From positions 868,001 through 932,000 of the forward strand of contig NC_052482.1 in the NCBI RefSeq assembly GCF_009730915.1: DNA of 64,000 nucleotides, in the 5' to 3' direction. The notes beneath the pieces are model-generated. The model saw only the letters and a list, made by a program, of their open reading frames with translations. It was not told the DNA's origin and ran no database searches. Origin of the DNA: Dioscorea cayenensis subsp. rotundata. Lineage: Eukaryota > Streptophyta > Magnoliopsida > Dioscoreales > Dioscoreaceae. Both the position numbers and the translations under genes were made by a program. Position 1 is the first letter of the stretch. Each line of letters begins with the position of its first letter. Positions 45,501 to 58,490 of this stretch are shown one piece after another.

Positions 45501-45812
45501 GCTTGCTATCTATAAAATTTTCCAATTAGCTTCTTATCAGAACTGTGTATAAATAAATATAACATGTAATTCCTGATTTCTATGAGTAATGCAAACCCTA
45601 TAAATCTTTATGCCACATAACAATTTAATTATGCATATAAAGAAATCAGATAAGTAGAGCTTGCTGTTAATAAAATTTTCAGTCAGCTTCTTATCAGAAC
45701 TGTATATAAATAAATATAATCTGTAATTCCTGATTTCAATAAGTATGCAAACCCTATAAATCTTTATGCCATACAACATTTAATGCATATAAAGAAATCA
45801 GATAGGTAGTCC
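45501..45812. repeat. Tandem duplication (~158 bp, two copies)
   Basis: Copies at 45501-45658 and 45659-45812 share gcttgct, taataaaattttc, agcttcttatcagaactgt, gtaattcctgatttc, gcaaaccctataaatcttta and gcatataaagaaatcagata. Similarity is high with a few indels, so it is a relatively recent duplication. No gene was seen. Confidence 0.85.
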
Positions 45813-47639
45813 ACTGATGAATGAATAATATTTTGTTTGCAAAAGATAACAAAGTAAGCACATGGGATGATGATCAAGTTAATATTAATATATATATATA
45901 TAAACAATAGCTGGATGTCAACTTGGCATCAGGCTTGAAATAGTTCCAATCATGAAATAACACCATCACTGGTCCATTTGTTCCAACCCACCAACAGCTG
46001 TGTCTTCTATAGATTCATTCCAACTCACCAAAATCATCCACATAATATATATTTTTATAATTTCCTCAAATTATAAATTCCCCTATAAATCCAAAAAAAA
46101 AAAACCAAGAAAAATCTCCATAATTTCACAAGCCTCATTCAATGTAATTCTCTTGCTTTCTCTAATTTCACTCAATGCAAACATAGACTTCATTAGTTTC
46201 CTCTAATTACACTCAATCCAAACACAACCTATGATTAGAAATGCAATTAAGAAACATTAAGAAAACATAGTTTTAACATGCAAACTAAACTAATCATCTG
46301 TATAGTTGGTATAGAACAATCACAGGACCCACTCAAAGAGCAAGAAGCAAAGAGCCTTCAAGTTCAAGTACCACAATAAACAAAAGAAAACCTTCTATAG
46401 TGGTCCAAGTGTACATCAAGCCATACACACTAGCCTACAACTAAATTGTTCTAGAATTATCTATCACCATGCTTATCTTGCACAAAAACTAAACTTAATG
46501 TCAAGATAATTAGAGAAGAAAGCAAATGTTTAGTGGTTTAAGAGTGATTAAAGAAGTGATTTTGGAGGTGATTGGTAGGGTTAAAGTCTAACAGTGACAC
46601 GTGTGGAGGACGAAAAGAGTAAGGAAGTGGGGCCCAACTCAATGAGTTCATTCCCATTGGCTAAGTGCTTTCCTAGTGGCCAGTCTCAAGTGTTAGTGTG
46701 GTTTTCTTGGCTTCTAATAATGCAAAAATGACCCTTCACCTTCTTTTCTTCACTTCTGTTTATTTTCACACCATCTTAACACCAAACAAGTTAAAAATAT
46801 TTTTTTAAAAACATAAAACACCATATATTTATATAAACTTTCATATGTCTGACAAATATATTACTTGCCATATTCCACAATGCAACAGATGAAAACAAAA
46901 CTTACATATTAAATGTGTTTGATTCAAAAGAATTAAATTTCTAGATTCTTTAATACTAAAATTAAAATAATCACTCCTGAAAAAAAAATATATATATACA
47001 TATATCTGTTTGTCCATGCCTTTTAAAAAATATACATTTTAAAAATTGGATATTTTATTATTTTTACAGTAGAACGATCGTAGTTCTTTTCTTGCCAAAT
47101 GAGAGATTGAGAGATCTAACTCCATGTCAGAGGTGATTAGTTTGTCCAACTTAATAATAATATAAAAAAAGATATTTTTAAAAAATATTAGTCTTTATTA
47201 AATGCAAAACAAACATATTATTTAGACCCAATTTAAATAAAAAATCGATAGAATGAGAAATCCCAACTTATATATCTAAATTTAAAATTTTCCAATTAAC
47301 AAACTATCTAATAGTTATATTATTCTATTCATAAGAACAACTAATAAAAGTGCAATGCGGCCAATAACAAACCATTCCAATAATATATATATTCATGAGC
47401 AATAAAATCATGGACAAGGAACAAAGAACAAGAATGTACTGACTGAAACTACCAAGACATTGTGAACAAAATCCAATAAAAATTCTAAAGATTTAAAAAA
47501 AGGAGGCAAAAAAAGGTTTGATGAAGGGACGGGTCGGTCACAAAATAGTGTGGCTGCCACCGAAGCCACGCCACGCCAGCTAAACACACAACCTATGCTA
47601 TTAGCCTACTTCCCCAATCCCTGATACTTATTCTTTGCC

Positions 47640-47671
<32 letters not shown>

Positions 47672-47906
47672 ATTAATATCCAAAGAATATGGGACCCCAA
47701 ATGCCTTTTGGCTTCATTAGCCGTCCAAGTAAAATGACAGAACATGTGAAAATAAATAACTCATTTTTTTTTTTTATTATTTTCAATGAAAATGGTGGAG
47801 AAATAGAAAAAAAAAAAAGTGGAATAAAAAAAATAAAATTACAAATAAAAAATCAGACAACAAAAAAAAATTATAATAATAATAATAATAATGGTAATGT
47901 GAGGTG
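45813..47906. other. AT-rich 3' flank of GATL; no gene seen
   Basis: TA and ATA microsatellites lie near 45885 and 47640, and a G-box (CACGTG, 46598-46603) sits in a less AT-rich 150-bp patch (about 46560-46715). An ATA/poly-A run (about 47800-47893) abuts the GATL stop codon. I see no open frame or RNA gene that can be supported. Confidence 0.45.
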
Positions 47907-48992
47907 TTACCGGGAGTTGGCGGTGGGACCGTACAGGTCGTAGGGGGCCCACAAAGCGTCTAGGGGGCATGGGTTGTTGGAATCGAGACGAGCCCAAGGC
48001 TTGCCGCTGCCGCTCCAGTGAAGGAGGCTGACCGGCCCCGGATGGAGATCCCGGCAGCTGCCCTTCACGTTGTCACCGCCGAGACCGTGCTGGTTCCATC
48101 GGTGCTCGATGGGCGCCACGTGTCCTGCGAAAACGAGAAGGAACGGTGGAAGAGAACCGAGCTCGTAGATCCGACCGGCTGAGCCGGTGCCGCCGAGCTT
48201 TTGAATTTCCATCCACTTCTCGATGCTTCTCGTGAACCCTGATTTCCGCCATTGATGGAGATCGATGACCATCACGCCGGTGTTGAAGTAGCACGGCCGG
48301 CGGCCGGAGAAGGTTCCGGCGAGGTGGGGATCCGACCAGAAGCGATTGGTGAAGTATTTGGTGAAGTTGGCGTGGCAGTACTCGGGTGCGCCGATGGCGC
48401 GTGAGCCGAGACTTGTGCGCCAGAGCTTGGCGACGTCGTCGACGAGGATGAGATCGGAGTCGAGGTAGATGACACGGCGGACGCAGGGCTCGAGGAGGTC
48501 GGCGAGGTAGTTGCGGGCGTAGTTGAGGGGTTGCTCGAGCGCGGAACGAACGGAGGTGGAGATGAGATTGCGGACGCGGTCGGGATCGAAGTAGTAGACC
48601 TTGAAGTGGAGATCGGGGAAGGCGGAGCGGACTACGGTTTCGAGCTTTGGTTCGGAGATGAGGAAGTGGAAGAAGATGCTCTCCGGGCAAAGGGCGTGCT
48701 GGAGTACGGAATGGACGGCGGCGATCGAGCCGCGGAGGTAGTCTTCATCGAGGGTTATCGCGATATGGACGAGAGATGGCTCGCAGATGGTAGTGTTCTC
48801 GTCGATTCCAGCGCCGCATTCGGCGGCATTGCGGAACGCCGGGGCTTGCCGGAATGAGAACCGGTCCGGCGAGGCGAACCGGCGAGGCGATCGGATGGCT
48901 TCGGCGGGGGGAAAGGATTGAAGGGATGGGAATAGGATAATGGTGAGCAAAGCGGCGGCGAAGAAACCGGAGATCCTCATGATCCACTGCAT
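47907..48992 (-). CDS. Galacturonosyltransferase-like protein (GATL, GT8 family)
   Basis: This is an intronless, very GC-rich 361-aa gene. The N terminus [16 protein letters not shown] onward is a signal-anchor or signal peptide. The start is the first ATG; the open frame runs further upstream but without an ATG. GT8 motifs are present: [35 protein letters not shown], the DxD metal/UDP-sugar site in [36 protein letters not shown] and [11 protein letters not shown]. The ending ([13 protein letters not shown]) matches plant GATLs, closest by memory to the GATL5/6/7 group. GATLs act in Golgi/ER synthesis of cell-wall polysaccharides (xylan or pectin). Their exact transferase activity is not settled. 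Base composition differs sharply from neighbouring DNA; bimodal GC of this kind is typical of monocot genes. Confidence 0.95.
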   Translation of the reverse strand: MQWIMRISGFFAAALLTIILFPSLQSFPPAEAIRSPRRFASPDRFSFRQAPAFRNAAECGAGIDENTTICEPSLVHIAITLDEDYLRGSIAAVHSVLQHALCPESIFFHFLISEPKLETVVRSAFPDLHFKVYYFDPDRVRNLISTSVRSALEQPLNYARNYLADLLEPCVRRVIYLDSDLILVDDVAKLWRTSLGSRAIGAPEYCHANFTKYFTNRFWSDPHLAGTFSGRRPCYFNTGVMVIDLHQWRKSGFTRSIEKWMEIQKLGGTGSAGRIYELGSLPPFLLVFAGHVAPIEHRWNQHGLGGDNVKGSCRDLHPGPVSLLHWSGSGKPWARLDSNNPCPLDALWAPYDLYGPTANSR

Positions 48993-49900
48993 CCTCCGCT
49001 GCCGATCACCGCCGGCGGATTTCCTCCGGCGACGGCGGCGGGGATTGAAGTCAAAGAGATCGGCGAGAAGGAGAAACCCTAGTGTTGTTCCCTTCACCAC
49101 CGCCAGCGTGGTGGGAGGGGGTGATTGTAAGGAGGCGGTGATGGTATCGCCCGGTCTTCAGGGTTTGGATCGCTTAGGAAGCAAGCAAAGTCGGCGCGAA
49201 TCCAAAGAGAAACCCGTTGGAGGCTTGACCACCCCGATAACGGCACTCGCGGTACGCTTCTCCGCCCTTAACTCCTCTTTCTCTTCACTTTTCTTCCGCG
49301 CTTCAGCTCCTCTTTGGTCTTCTTCTTCTTCTTCCGCTGCCGCAGCGAACAACAAAACAGGTACATATTCCCGATAACTCCTGTTTTTTTTTTAAATTTT
49401 ATTTTTAAGTAATTAAATTGCTTATTTCCATTAATTTTTTACTAATTATTAATTAGTATTATATAATGAGGGATTTGTCATCGCGAGAGTTGTAGTATAA
49501 GGGTAGAAAGGTAAATTTAGGGAGGAGGTTGACACGTGGAGAGAATCTAGGGGTGTTTGTACGGGAGCGGTCAGGATGATCTCACACTGATAATAGTGTG
49601 GGGCGTCGTATGGCCGTCTCATCGCCGACAGTGTCTGGCCTCTGTGCCTCGGGATATGTACTGCCGAGGATCAACAGCTGGCTCGCACTTTAGCATTGAA
49701 GTGGCGGGAAAAACTTGCGGGTTTTTTCATCCTGGCTGAAGTTTAAATTCTGTTTGCTTCGTGGATATCCAATAGGAGATTGCCACCTGGCGTCCTAGAT
49801 GAAAATGTGCCTACGTGTCAGTTTCCCCTTGGAATTGTGATTAATTATCGGTAATTAAAGGATTTTATGGGAGAAATCACTGGTAATGACCACTAAATAC
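48993..49900. promoter_or_regulatory. GATL leader and promoter region
   Basis: GC-rich, purine/pyrimidine-biased leader runs to about 49370 (an uninterrupted antisense-looking frame is only a by-product of composition). A G-box GACACGTGG lies at 49531-49539 and ACGT-core ctacgtgtca at about 49812. The segment 49545-49740 is unusually GC-rich and unique compared with the AT-rich DNA beyond it and may be regulatory. No gene is recognised. Confidence 0.45.
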
Positions 49901-49924
49901 TAAAGTGGTTAGACTTAAAAATCT

Positions 49925-50395
49925 TGCCTTTTGTGATACTTAGCACTGTTTAATATACTATGGGTCGTCAGTACTATTTAATGGTGACAGTGTGAGTTCT
50001 CTACCATAGAAATAATTTTTTTTTTTTCTTTAAAATTGTATGATAAAAAGATTTATTTCTACATAATCATTAAGTTATTGTAATTGGTACTTCAATATGA
50101 CATTGTATATTATAGAACAGTATTATTTTATGGTCAAGGTGTGAGTCTTTTATAAGAAAAATAGTATTTTTTTACTCCTTCAGAATTATATGTCATAGAG
50201 ATTTATTTTTAAGAGTTCAGGTTTTAAACTCTCATAATTGGTACTTAGTACTGTTCACACATTATATATTATGGGTCATTATTATTTGATGATCATAGTG
50301 TGAGTCCCTTATAAAAAGAACAATAGTTTTTTTACTCTCAAAAGTTACATAATAAAGATATTTATTTATAGGGGTCGTTAAACTATCATAATTAG
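49925..50395. repeat. Three-unit diverged tandem repeat (~150-160 bp)
   Basis: Units centre on gtgtgag(t/g) at 49991, 50140 and 50299. Each has (a)ttggtactt-a, a tatta(t/g)gg..c-gtattattt-atggtca patch, then tttttttactc, a(t/g)aaagatttattt and taa-ct-tcataattggtac. They are diverged, so old. Single related pieces appear near 36930 and 53535. Confidence 0.65.
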
Positions 50396-50399
50396 TAGT

Positions 50400-53300
50400 T
50401 CTCTACATCTGCTTGGCGCCACTTTCACTTTGACGCCACTTGACATCTTTGTAAAAAATTAATTGGGTGAAATGAAAGGCACAATGAGGAATATTATAAG
50501 GTGATTCTAGTGACGATTATGATGATTAGTTAGGAATTAAAAAGGATTAGTGTAGTAATGTGATGGAATCCCTTCAACAGCTTTCATCCTTTCTGAATCA
50601 TGGATTGTGATGGTTCAACAGGTGGAATTCGGAAAGATGGAAATTTCCAATTGCTGGACACCATTGCATTCTAAAATGAGTGGATGTGTTTTCTTAAGTT
50701 AGTTTATTAAGTTGTGGATTAAGATAACAAGGTTTTTGCAGTTGTTAGAAGCTCACAAACTATGATAAATATATTTGTTAATCAATCAAAATCATACTCA
50801 ACTTAATTAAATGAAAAGTCACTATCTCAATATTTCCACATGTCAAAAACCCGGGACGATGTAAATGCATTGGGTGTGTCGCTTAACTCAATTTGCTATC
50901 ATAAGTTTAAATAATGGACAAAAAAAAAAAAAGTAACTTGTGTAGTTCGGAGCAATATTTTTAAAAAAATATAAATAAAAAAATTATATAATTCTCAACA
51001 CTTTAGATATATTAGAACTAGATCTTCTGGGAGCGGAAATGAAGGTCAAATCTGTCGTAATACAGGATAAAGATACATAATATATTTAGAAAACTACGCA
51101 TAACCTAACATATAGTTTGTCTATATTTATATTAAAAAAATTTATAATTTAATTTTTAGATATGATTAGTGATTTTAATTCATAAGGATCAATATTAGAT
51201 AATTTTGTAATATAAAAATTAACAAATTTTAGAGACTGAATTGAGATGCCTAACTTTAAACCTACATCTTAATCTTTAATCATGCATTACACACTCTGCT
51301 TACCTAATTAAATCTATTTATGATCTATCACTTGACCTCAAAACTCATGCCATGGTATCTTATAATTAAATTTGAATGCTCTTATTATTATAGGCAGTTA
51401 GAACTAAATAGAAATTATAAGAAGAGAACTAAAAAAAGAAAGAAGCACCCGGAGACTTGAATGAGTTGAAAGGTAGCAAATGATTGATTGATCACTAAGA
51501 AGCAAAGTCAATAAATGATAAGATACATAATGCTTGTTGTGTAAGACTTTATATCAAGATGGATGTCTAAGGTTTCCCAAAGAATACTTGGATGGCACGT
51601 TTAGGGCCACGTACTCATCATACTTTTTCCTTTTTGAATGAATATTTAAAGTGTATTCTTCCATTTGCATCCAATTAAATCACAAGCATAAAAAACTCAT
51701 TTTTAATTATGTCAAAAAGTAAAAGTACTTACTTTTTAATATCTTTAACTCTTTATATTTCAACTTACCGTAGTTTATGTGTAATTATTAATTAATGGGT
51801 CTAATAGTTTTTTTCCCAAGTTTCATTTATTTACATATTATCCCACTAAGTTTGGGTATTTTCAAAAAGTTTTTTTTTTACAACTCATTTTTATATTTTT
51901 TTTTATCATAAAAATAACTGATATTGACGGAAATATTTCTCAATTTGTTAAATTAAAACACATAATATTAAAAAAAATTAAATATTAAACAAAAATATCA
52001 TATTTTAAATAAAAATTTATGTGACTACACAAAAACACTCAATATTAAACGAAAATTGTACATTTTAAGTGAGAAAGTATGTGTTATAAAATAAAATAAA
52101 TTGATAGACTAAGCTGTTTTAACTTAAAAATAATCTGTCAGAAAAAATAAGGATTGTTTGGTAAATGCAAATATCAAATAGTATGTTTGGGATGTTTTAA
52201 AATTTTCAGAAGTTATAATTTTTTTTTTTAGAATTTATTGCTTATTTTTTGGACCAATGATGTAAGCATTGGCTAAGACATAACTAAATGATTAAGCTTA
52301 AAATGGAAAGGCGGAAAACTAGACACATCAACAGAAAACAATGAACATGGATTGAAGTAGATATAATAATAAAAAGCGCACTCCTTTTTTTTATTAATGT
52401 GATAATACTATAAAATTATGAATTTGAACGTCTTGGTATTACTTTCCTTTTTGTGTAACTAATTTGTTAGTTAGTACTCCCCAATTAGATTAGTTACAAT
52501 TAGGGACAAATTTAAGATTACGTGGCCAAAGTCATTGTCATGAAAAGAGAATTTGATTACGTTTCATCATATTAATAATATTGCCATGCAATGTGACATA
52601 TAAATATATAGTTAAGGGTATAAGAGTTCCTTTAGGACACCTGGAAATAGATAGGGTCCTCCAAAGAAGAGATTGGGTTAGAACTTTAAATTCATAATAA
52701 TTATTTCATGATATGATTTAAATTAAAAAATATTATCTATGTACAATCTATTTTGTCTTTGTCCAAAAAAAAATAAAATCTATTATGTTGAAAAATAGGT
52801 TATATCAGATAAATTCTTCTTCTTCCAACTCTATGGTGTTGTATGCATAAGGGTATATTTGTAATTTGGTTATTTCAGAAGGGTAGAGGTGTCAAAATAT
52901 AACTCAACCTATCAAAATATATTTGTAATTTTTTTTTTCAATATATATTCTCTTAAAATATAGAGACTTTTATAAATATTATTTATAATCACCCATTAGT
53001 TAATCTTTAAATAAATTTATTAAAAAATCCTTTTACCCGTTGTTTAAATACCTTGGGCACTAATTTTAAGTACATGTAACGTGTGTAGATATCAACATTG
53101 TGTAAATATGTATTTTTGAAATATATTATAATTAACTAAAACTTAAAATATAAAAATAAAATATATAGAAAATAAAAATAAAATTTTTATATTTATAAAT
53201 GAATTAATCTACTTTCTGTCCAACATAAAATAATAGTAATTATTTAATTCGGTTTAAAAACATTTATGTATGTAGAAAAAGCTTAATTATGGTTATGAAT

Positions 53301-55375
53301 AAAAGGAGAAATTTCATGACAGTATGCGGGCAATTTTAAGCTTTTATAAATATGCATTCATATATAAATTTTAATTTATTTTAAATATGTTACATACATT
53401 GAATTTATACAATTAATTAAGTATTGTATATCACGATAGTCAATGGACAACCCAAAAATTAAAACCATTGACGATATATATCATCTTGAACATATTTCGT
53501 ATTAGTCTATCTCACATAACAAATTTTTAAAGAGTCATTAAATCACCGTAATTAGTGTACTTCCATACATGTCTAGCATTTATTGTGTTTATCAAAATAA
53601 TAATTATTATAAATAAATAGATAAATAAAATAATTATGTAAATTAAAATTGTTTTAATAATATATTTATAAATGAATTAATAATTTCAGTCAGGTTGTGC
53701 ATAAATGGTGACCTGAACCTCTACGTACAAATGCATTATAACACCCCCTACACAAGATTGCTTTAAAAACAGAACACATAATTATTATTTATTTTATTTT
53801 TTAATTTTTTAAATACAACAAGCACTTATCAAGGACATTGTACAAACATGGAGTAAACTTAATAAGCACTTTTACTCTTATTTTGAGCAAATTTTTGGGT
53901 TTGATCTCGAATTTTTCTTCAAATGAATACCTTATATAAAAAAATCATTACCAATAGACTAAGTGATCATTGATAAAAGGATTTATTTCGTATTTCAACA
54001 TTATAAGCTAAATTACTACTGCCAATTTGTTCACTGTAAAAAAAAAAAAAAAAAGTTAGGTTAAAAAATGCATGCATTTAGAATTTTAACTTAAAACATT
54101 CATTCATGAATGGAGTTCCTGCAGCTGAATCTGACAACACTAACTATTATTTGAACACCTCTGAACATAAACCAAACCTATTAATCAGTTTTGTCATTTA
54201 TACTGACATAAAAGATGATGCTTTAAAACTCTTTCATCTTCTTGTTATTTATAGAGATTTGATATGCAATAACTTTACTGTAAGGTCATTAAATATGACT
54301 CCAGGTAACCTAATTCCAGTTCAGTGTGTGTTAAACATGACAAAATAAATAAGGTTAGATAAGACACAATAATTTTATTGTTTTAGTATTATGGTCAACA
54401 GACTATGAATAGTTTGTGTGATTATTATTGCTAAAGAACCTTTAATCTACAACATTGATCTCACTGTAAAAAAATATATGTATACCATGGGTTGTTGATT
54501 GATCAGATCTAAAGTACACTGAATGCAATAGTATCACAAGTCTCCAGCTATGAGTCTAAACTTACAGCATAAACTCCGTGTCACTAGAGTAAAGGAGCGC
54601 TTATTATTCTCCCTAGTCATGTACCCCTGATTTTAAATGTATTTGTCATATTTCGCCAAAAGATACGACAAAAGAAAAAAGAAATAAGGTTGGGAGATTA
54701 TCAAGCATGTTTCATTAAATAGACCGGACTAAGATAAATGCCCAAAAGGCATCATGTCCTCATAGAAATCTAAGGATAAATATAATAATATATATCCAAG
54801 AATTGTCCAGGTTGTGACAATTTTAATCAATGGTTTGGTCCAATGGAACATGAGAAAATTTAGTCTTTGTATGGTACAACCCTGTTGTACTAAGCATGCT
54901 ATCATAAATATTTGTCATGTCCTGTGCATACTTTGTCTCATTTAAACACTGTGCCTGAACGAACATATTGAATTGAAGACTATGAATAGAAGACAAAGAA
55001 TCACAAGAAGATTATAATACAGTACAAGAGCAAGACTTTTAAATTTCTATAAAACAAAAAAATCAGAATATTTTCTTTTCTTGAATAATGAGAAGTTAAT
55101 GTGAGGCTCTTTTGCTTTGGTTATTGAGAGCACTAATTTGTAATCCAGATTAATTGCATTCAAAATGCAGGAACAAAGAGATGTTATTATAAAATCTCTG
55201 AGAATAGTGTTAGCTTCCATTCAATTATTATTTCCATATTCAGGCCAACAGAAACAAAAACACAAGAAAATGAAGCTGGATTCATCAGATGAAAGAAAAA
55301 AGAAAGTGAAAGAATTAATTTAGCCTTTTAGCAAGAGATTGGAAGCAATGCAAATCTGTAGCGATGAAATTCACC
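50400..55375. other. Gene-poor AT-rich DNA
   Basis: Nearly 5 kb without a supported gene. It is AT-rich with long A and T runs and no recognisable transposon ends. The longest ATG frame (54106-54348, 80 codons, MNGVPAAESDNTNYYLNTSE) has no recognisable domain. The last 170 bp or so is probably 3' UTR of the OZI1-like gene. Confidence 0.4.
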
Positions 55376-55692
55376 TTACGCTTCGGATTGCTTGACGATA
55401 AAATTTTGGCGACTTATCGGGTTCATGACAACCGGTGGTCCGGCAGTGCGCGGCCAGGCCTGAAATTTCTTATCAGTTGCTTCCCACCATTCTTTATCAG
55501 TGATAGTTTTCGGTGTTGTGCCTAGTTTCAGTGTAATGCAATGAGTAAACTCAAACTCAATTAAACTAAATTTCGACAGATTTAGGGAATTTACAAACCT
55601 CCAAATATCTTCTTATCAGAAACAATAGTATCACATACATACGCAATCACACAGGTTCCTGCCAGAGCTCCAGTGATGCATTTTGCTGCCAT
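55376..55692 (-). CDS. Small stress-related protein, OZI1/DUF1138 family
   Basis: Two coding exons, 55692-55599 and 55521-55376 (GT-AG, phase 1), encode 79 aa. The N terminus MAAKCITGALAGTCVIAYVCD is one hydrophobic segment. The rest (KIFGGTTPKTITDKEWWEAT; KKFQAWPRTAGPPVVMNPIS; RQNFIVKQSEA) is nearly the consensus of plant DUF1138, whose Arabidopsis member ATOZI1 (At4g00860) is ozone-induced and has been reported with mitochondrial complex IV preparations. Role beyond this is unknown. The start codon is 7 bp inside the exon, after a TTTTGCAG acceptor at 55700. The 5' UTR therefore continues in an upstream exon (to 57870) across a leader intron of about 2.2 kb. Confidence 0.9.
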
Positions 55693-55699
55693 TTTCAAT

Positions 55700-57935
55700 C
55701 TGCAAAAGAACCTCTATTTGAAGTAAAATACAGTAAAAACAAGAAGAAAAAGTTTTAACTCAGTGACTTCTAAAGAATATATAACAAAATGAACAACAAG
55801 AAAAAAATCCACTGACTATACCATTCCAATAAGTACCGGTGCATAATTTTCAAGATTAAAATTCTTGTAGCAATAAATTGTACATTGAATAGGTAAGAGA
55901 GGAATTTCCAAGTGCTAAGAGTTTGGATCTTAAAGAAGGCATTTCATCATAAATGCCATGTTACTAAGTATATATAGATGTATAATACCGAAATTCCCTT
56001 CTTATAAGTGTTTGACAAACTGTCACATTTTCCCAAGACATCTTAATTTCAACATCAGACACTGATCATAAAATTTTCTCAAGCAACAAAATCAGAATCA
56101 AAGAAGCTTCAAGAGCATAAACAGTCTCAAAACCTTCATTCAAAATAAATGTTCTTTTCCAATCATCCAACCAATGTATTTTAAGGGTATCATCACAACA
56201 CCTTTAACTTCATCTCAACCAAGCACAGTAACTAAAGATTTTAATGAAATGTTCTTATGATTAATTGATAGAAACCTATAATTACTGTATTTGGCTTGAC
56301 TACCCATTCTCAAACAGCCTCGAGCTGAGTTCGAATCTGAGTCAAACTCAAAATACCGGTCCGTCTCAACCCCAGACCGGCCTCAAGAAGGCCAACCAAT
56401 CGCGGTATCTATTAGTGAAAAAAGAAAAATATGATCTAGACATATCAATAGATCGACCCGGAAACAACAATGATTAATTACTATTGCTGTAAATAGACAG
56501 GATAAAATATAGATGCAGTACAAATAAAATGCAGTCCCTTTTTCATATATATATATATTGAGCTTTCAAGCCAAACTTGTACAAACCACTCAAAGTTCCA
56601 GCTTGAAAATCAAGCTCAAATTTGTTTCCTTATTTTTCAATAGAGCAGAGTTTGAACTGCTCACAAACTGTTTGATCATTTACCACCATATTCGCAAAAT
56701 CTTTCTTTATTTGATTAGCCACCTTAATTGTCCAACAAACCAAAATTTCTTCTTATTTTCTAGACATTTCCTTAATTTGCCTTCAACACAAACAAAATAA
56801 ATTTCTCAGGCCCTCAGATTAACATACCATTACAACAAAATGCAAAACATTAAATACAAAATTATCAATAAAAATGCGTTGAAAATCAATAAATTTTTTT
56901 TTCCAATAATATAAATTACCCAAATGACGCATGTCAAGTCTAAATCAAAATAATAAAAGAGCTCTTTCATCATAACCAATATTGATGCTTTTCAATATAT
57001 AACATCATTAACAAATCATATAAAAACGAACACATTTAGATTAACAAAACTTTCAAAAAGTCATATAAAAAGGGCGCTTGTAGTTTATTATTCAAAAAAA
57101 AAAAAAAAAAAACCTTCAAAATAACTAACAAATTCACAGAATCAAACACCATAGATAACATCTACAGATCAAATCACAATGCAAGAAATGATATTCCATA
57201 ATCATCAAGGCCAAACCCCTAAAAATCAATAGAAAATTCATTGTTCAAACAACAAGATAAATTCCTAAAATGATGCAAATAAGTCCAAATCAATATAATG
57301 AAAGAAGTCCTTCATGAGACCAATCTGATGCTTTTTAAAATATAACATCAATAAAAAAAATAAAATAAAATAAAATTAACAAAAGCTTCAAAACAACTAA
57401 CAAATTATAGAAATCAAACAACATTGATAAAATATGCAGATCAAATCAAAATGCAAGCAATGATCCATGATCATCAAGCCCAAATCCCTAAAGATCAATA
57501 GAAAATTCACTGTGATGATTCTCAATATATATAACATCATGAATAAATCATACAAAATAAACAAATTAAAATTAACAAAAAATAAAAATAAAAAATAAAA
57601 ACCAACAAATTCATTGAATCACACTGCATAGATAACATTTAATCAAAATGCAAGCAATGAGCCATGATCATCAAGGCCAAAACCCTAGAAATCAATAAAA
57701 AAAATTCATGGTTTCCGTCTTAAATGCATTGATAAATCTCAAGAAACAAATCAAACATTAATGAATCCGCCATTTTCGCAGCTCCAAACGCAGTTGCCGA
57801 TCTGAGAACAGTGATCTGAAAACAAGATACCGATGGGAAATCGAAGAGGAGAAGGTTCGATCTATATACCTCAATGAGCCGCCGCCGATGGCGAGAGAGA
57901 GAGAGCGAGAGAGAGAGGTTTTGAAGGCAATCTCA
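55700..57935 (-). other. Leader intron and first non-coding exon of the OZI1-like gene
   Basis: A CT/GA-rich first exon (about 57935-57870; the plus strand shows GAGAGA repeats at 57891-57916) ends CTCATTGAG|GTATATAG at 57870. The matching acceptor CTTTTGCAG ends at 55700. The intron 57869-55700 is AT-rich and carries a three-unit tandem repeat (separate entry). Long leader introns often raise expression in plants. The exon call rests on splice signals and leader-like composition only. Confidence 0.55.
56925..57705. repeat. Three-unit tandem repeat in the OZI1-like leader intron
   Basis: Three copies of a module: gatgctttt-a-tatataacatca, then an A-rich stretch, ctaacaaatt-a-agaatca, gat(a)aacat--acagatcaaatca, aatgcaagcaatgatccatg, atcatcaaggccaaa, ccctaaa-atcaatagaaaattca. 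Copies end near 57240, 57505 and 57710, with spacing of about 260 and 200 bp and differing in A-tract length and a deletion in the last copy. Confidence 0.75.
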
Positions 57936-57945
57936 ATGTGGAAAC

Positions 57946-58170
57946 CCGGGTACTATATATATATATATATATATATCAGAGTTTAAGTCATGTACATATT
58001 ACTGTAGATGTACATTATCAGTCGTTAAATAATACGAGTTAATGTGAAAATCCGGGTACCAAATATATACACATATATATATATCAAAGTTTAAATCATG
58101 TACATATTACTGTAGATGTTCATTATCAGTCGTTAAATAATACGAGTTAATGTGAAAATCCGGGTACCAA
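57946..58170. repeat. ~107-bp tandem repeat upstream of the OZI1-like gene
   Basis: CCGGGTA(C) marks units at 57946, 58052 and 58160 (spacings 106 and 108). Between them are a TA microsatellite, agtttaa(g/a)tcatgtacatatt, actgtagatgt-cattatcag and tcgttaaataatacgagtta. Units 1 and 2 are nearly identical, and the third decays after the TA run. The repeat lies within 25 bp of the putative first exon, so it overlaps the core promoter region. Confidence 0.85.
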
Positions 58171-58490
58171 ATATCTATATATATATATACACCAGAGTAA
58201 GTTATGTGCATATTACCCTTTATCACGGATGTTATATATATATATATATATATATTCATAAGGAATATCAATCCTTTATGGATGTCTATTATTAGCCATT
58301 GGATTTTGATCTGACGGCTAACATTAATAAACAATAAATACTGTTTGGAATAATATAATAGTGTTTTATCAATATCAATTGTTGGATCGTGATATAACGG
58401 CTGATAATTAGACATCCATAGATTTTTTTTATCTATAGATGTCCATAGGAAATGTAAATTCATATATATATGGGTTTAAGTTTCTATATA

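Noticed and set aside
48073-49377. Alternative-frame ORFs over the GATL gene and leader (up to 205 codons)
   Set aside because: A GC-rich exon keeps all frames open. These are Arg/Ser/Pro-rich by-products, while the GATL frame carries clear GT8 motifs.
49557-49739. 60-codon ORF in the GC-rich patch upstream of GATL
   Set aside because: No domain and no ATG context supporting translation. The patch is more likely promoter or unique spacer sequence.
54106-54348. 80-codon ORF in the gene-poor region
   Set aside because: Reasonable composition but no recognisable domain, leader or splice context. Chance occurrence is plausible in 5 kb of AT-rich DNA.
58107-58463. 118-codon minus-strand ORF
   Set aside because: It runs through TA microsatellites and the repeats at 57946-58445 and is not gene-like.
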